A DNA stretch of 64,000 nucleotides. It comes from CAWAND01 sp963807065. Lineage in GTDB: Bacteria > Chloroflexota > Anaerolineae > Anaerolineales > E44-bin32. The stretch covers positions 930,001 through 994,000 of the forward strand of contig CAWDZQ010000003.1 of NCBI GenBank assembly GCA_963807065.1, read 5' to 3'. A model generated the notes under the pieces. The model saw only the letters and a program-made list of their open reading frames with translations. It made no database searches and was not told where the DNA came from. This document shows, piece by piece, positions 61,637 through 64,000 of the stretch; position 1 is the stretch's first letter, and every line of letters begins with the position of its first letter. Made by a program: the position numbers and the translations under genes.

Positions 61637-62112
61637 GCTTTCCCACATCCCGAAATTTTCTGCGCGCAGGCCTTGTCCATCTTGGTTCTCCCTTGTTTTC
61701 CTGTAGGGAGATATGGGCGCATACGCCCGGGAACACGGTAGCGTGGCACTGGCACACTCTCCGTTTGCCCGCCACTCTCGGGTCGCCGGAGAGTGTTGCT
61801 TTCGTACTGGTTGCCTGACAGGTCAATTGAGAGTAAGGTAAGGTTGTCTAGGGGGACCCTCGCCTCGAAGACCCCTTGATGCGAGCAAGATAGAGAATAT
61901 AGGCCGCTTCCTCCAGCGGTCTATTGGCATATCACGAAGAAACTCCCACAGTGGTCCGCTGAAAGGGGAAAGCGGGAGACAAGTCAACGCAACAAGATGC
62001 TCTGCGGCAACTGGATATCGAGACTTTAGTCCTAGGCTTCCCTATCATCGCGAGGGTAATCTTCTGACTTGTCCGTGGCTGACACGCGACTGTCTCTCAT
62101 AGGAGGCATGAT
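61637..62112. other. Intergenic, with inverted repeats listed separately
   Basis: About 475 bases in the lower-GC region. Aside from the inverted repeats at 61754-61796, no gene can be supported. A minus-strand stretch near 61855-61945 reads weakly like a ribbon-helix-helix antitoxin but is interrupted by stops, so I do not call it. Confidence 0.4.
61754..61796 (+). repeat. Alternative inverted repeats (possible attenuator-like hairpins)
   Basis: ACACTCTCCG (61754-61763) is complementary to CGGAGAGTGT (61787-61796). A second copy, CACTCTC at 61773-61779, can also pair with GAGAGTG at 61789-61795. The two pairings are mutually exclusive. There is no T tract, so this may be an RNA leader element or a chance repeat. 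Confidence 0.35.
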
Positions 62113-62655
62113 ATGAGGAAGATGATGATCGTGAGCGCACTGCTTCTTTCAGCCTGTGGCCCATCGCCGGACCAAATCTCTCAGGCTGTGCAGGAGACAA
62201 TGGCCGTCTGGACAGTCGTACCATCCCAAACGGCCATGCCGACATACACCTCCGCTCCGACCTTGGCCGTGGAAGTCACCCGCGTTGTGACACGCGAGGT
62301 AACGCCGACCAGCACAAGCACCCCGCTGTTCACTCCAACGGACAGCCAGACACCGACCATTACCTCAACACCGACCGTCACTCCGAATGCGGCGAAGACT
62401 GCCACGGCTCGGGTCATGGCCAAACTCACCAGCCCCAAGGGTGACGGATTCTATCTTGTCGGGGTGGATATTGCCCCCGGCGTCTGGAGATCGACCGGCA
62501 CAGCTGACAACTGCTACTGGCAGACCAGCGCAGCAACCGGTGGGATTGTGGCCAACCACTTCGGTATGTCGGGAGGCACGGCGTACGTCTCGGCTAGTGC
62601 GTTTCAGGTCGAGTTCGAGAACTGTGGGACTTGGACGTACCTGAGCCCGCCGTAA
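62113..62655 (+). CDS. Small lipoprotein with Thr/Pro linker
   Basis: A 180-aa lipoprotein with lipobox LLLSAC, preceded by AGGAGG six bases upstream of ATG 62113. A linker (TPTSTSTPLFTPTDSQTPTITS) leads to a C-terminal domain (GDGFYLVGVDIAPGVWRSTGTADNCYWQTSA, AYVSASAFQVEFENCGTWTYLSPP) seen in many lipoproteins of this kind; two cysteines may pair. Function unknown. Confidence 0.75.
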   Translation: MRKMMIVSALLLSACGPSPDQISQAVQETMAVWTVVPSQTAMPTYTSAPTLAVEVTRVVTREVTPTSTSTPLFTPTDSQTPTITSTPTVTPNAAKTATARVMAKLTSPKGDGFYLVGVDIAPGVWRSTGTADNCYWQTSAATGGIVANHFGMSGGTAYVSASAFQVEFENCGTWTYLSPP

Positions 62656-62770
62656 GAACGAAGGGCTTCGAGGCTGGCAGGTGTGTGACCCCAGCCGTTT
62701 AGTTCAAGGGCGCTGGCTCGCCACGCCATGTTTCGTGACAGATAACACTACAACATGGAACGGGAATCCA

Positions 62771-63127
62771 ATGGAAAGTACGCAAACCATCAGCAGACTG
62801 ACACCTTGGCTCATCATTGGCCTCCTCGCGGCAATCCTGGCGGCCCAAGTCTTCCAGATTGTCACAACGTTCCAGGAGAGTGCGATTGCAAGAGACAGAG
62901 CGGCGACGTATGCAGCGAGGGTCAAGGACGCTCAGGACTTGGTTGACAAACAGCGTCAAGCAACCCTTGGTCTGGTCACCAAGTATGAAGCGGATGCGTA
63001 CAACAACCCAAGCGTTGACAGAATTACGGAGCAACAATTGATCGCGGCTGAGTATCAACTTCAAGCCCTCCAAATCATCACGATCCAGAATAGCCAGATC
63101 ATTGAGTTGTTGTCAGCCACTCCTTGA
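62771..63127 (+). CDS. Small membrane-anchored protein, unknown
   Basis: A 118-aa protein from ATG 62771 (MESTQTISRL). An N-terminal membrane segment (LTPWLIIGLLAAILAAQVFQIV) is followed by a helical, probably coiled-coil soluble part (FQESAIARDRAATYAARVKDAQDLVDKQRQATLGLV). No family recognised. Confidence 0.62.
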   Translation: MESTQTISRLTPWLIIGLLAAILAAQVFQIVTTFQESAIARDRAATYAARVKDAQDLVDKQRQATLGLVTKYEADAYNNPSVDRITEQQLIAAEYQLQALQIITIQNSQIIELLSATP

Positions 63128-63265
63128 GCAGTTGTATCTTCCAGGACGAGAGAGGTGGCGCTATAACCCTCGCTGGATCGGACTGGGGATGCTGGTCAAC
63201 CTCGGCCGATCAGCTCGAGGGCGTTATGCAGCATTTCTCGAGTGGCCAGAACATGGAGAATTCCC

Positions 63266-64000
63266 ATGGAATTCATAGTTGGTGGAAAGACAATAAACCT
63301 CAAGGGACTGGAATCATCAATCGATGACTATTTCATCCAGCTCCATTCGGCACACTTTGCCAACCAAACACTGGACTTGGAGAAGTTCCAGAAGGCCGCT
63401 CTAGAGTTCTTCGACAACAACTCCGGCAACTATGCGATGCAGGACGACTACTTGAACAACTTCACGGTGATCTGGAATGCGAATCTGTCGGCCAGGGATT
63501 TCGATCGAGCCGAGCAGATATGGAATGTGGCCTTATCCCCTGCATTTGAATGGTAGAAACTGAACTCTGGCCAACGAATTCACAAGAGCACCGCCTACTG
63601 TTTCTGGGGCATGACTGCACTTCTTGCAGGAGAGCTGGACAAGGGGTATTCCCTGATGCACCAAGCAGTTGAAGAGGATGTTGAGACCACCGGCGTCCCG
63701 GTCCCTGACACTCCTGCCTACGCTCTAGCGAGCCTCAACTATGCGAAAGCTGATCAGGCATTTCGGCATTGGGTATTCATGCAAATGAAGTACATCGATC
63801 ACAGGCAGAACAACTACTCCGCGAAGTTTGCGCGAAAGTTCATACTTGATGAATTCAAATCTAAGTTCCTTCTGTCGCCCCCGAGCATTGACATCGGTTT
63901 CCTGTTCGCATTTACCGTTGCCCGACTAATGAAGCTTGCGGAAGTGCCTTCCCATGCATTGATGAGTAGGTTTGCAGGCCAGCTTGAGGCAAACATCTTG
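63266..64000 (+). pseudogene. Unidentified protein gene interrupted by TAG, truncated by window edge
   Basis: ATG 63266 has GGAG nine bases upstream. The frame encodes MEFIVGGKTINLKGLESSIDD, FANQTLDLEKFQKAALEFF and IWNANLSARDFDRAEQIWNVALSPAFEW, then an in-frame TAG at 63554-63556 (codon 97). The same frame continues to the window end without another stop: KLNSGQRIHKSTAYCFWGMTALLAGELDKGYSLMHQAVEEDVETTGVPVPDTPAYALASLNYAKADQAFRHWVFMQ-type text, and KFILDEFKSKFL. The join is perfect in frame, so the gene is split by one nonsense codon only. The text looks helical (TPR-like); no family is recognised. Confidence 0.65.

Noticed and set aside
61855..61945. Ribbon-helix-helix antitoxin-like stretch (minus strand)
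   Set aside because: About 20 protein-like codons only, with stops on both sides; too short to support a call.
1..64000. CRISPR arrays, tRNA/rRNA genes, intact IS elements
   Set aside because: No regularly spaced repeats, cloverleaf-like sequences or complete transposase frames were seen.

Overview
The window is GC-rich bacterial chromosome with no rRNA, tRNA, CRISPR array or intact mobile element that I could see. The gene set suggests a Chloroflexota (Anaerolineae-like) or similar uncultured lineage. The pointers are many lipoproteins whose lipobox Cys is followed by Thr/Pro-rich linkers, F420-type flavoenzymes (luciferase-like and PPOX families), GT39-type membrane glycosyltransferases and SdrB-like surface proteins. 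The lineage call is inference; there is no marker gene in the window.

Layout: 0-5 kb holds the end of an aldo/keto reductase, a six-heme cytochrome lipoprotein with a collagen-like tether, a receiver-like small protein and a large BNR/Asp-box lipoprotein. At 5.3-8.0 kb a plus-strand redox operon carries a tiny Cys-containing ORF, an atypical thioredoxin-reductase-like flavoprotein, a His-rich NifX-like protein, a TlpA thioredoxin and an OsmC protein. At 8.1-9.7 kb lies a CpaF/TadA ATPase with a small partner. At 10.2-16.2 kb two paralogous GT39-like transferases flank a leucine-rich-repeat lipoprotein. At 16.3-25.9 kb are metabolic and membrane genes: cupin, NTF2-like, sugar dehydrogenase, 6PGDH-like, amidase, DUF998, Na+/H+ antiporter and GNAT. 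At 25.9-34.7 kb are decayed genes, large exported proteins of unknown function and small conserved proteins. At 35.0-36.5 kb is a GntR-slipin operon. At 36.6-49.2 kb is a run of short minus-strand accessory genes, including a flavin monooxygenase-methyltransferase fusion, an AraC-DinB fusion, hydrolases, cupins and DUF proteins. At 49.7-60.4 kb are an AAA-TPR regulator-like ATPase, membrane proteins, lipoproteins, a hydrolase-nucleotide cyclase gene and a discoidin-domain glycosidase-like lipoprotein. A tyrosine-recombinase remnant at 60.7 kb introduces 60.9-64 kb, which looks lower in GC and holds lipoproteins and unknown proteins.

Three window-wide patterns deserve attention. First, seven intergenic 18-bp palindromes fit TTGTGAA-N4-TTCACAA with at most one mismatch, which resembles Rex operators and suggests a shared regulon. 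Second, several otherwise continuous genes are split by in-frame stop codons: the small ORF at 5.34 kb, a DUF4287/DUF5655-like gene, a DUF3089 gene, the hydrolase-cyclase and the last gene. Third, there are several partial genes (amidase, DoxX, VOC, integrase) and two apparent frameshifts. Together these indicate a genome in which accessory genes are decaying, or unusual recoding, or uncorrected consensus errors. The sequence alone cannot separate these.
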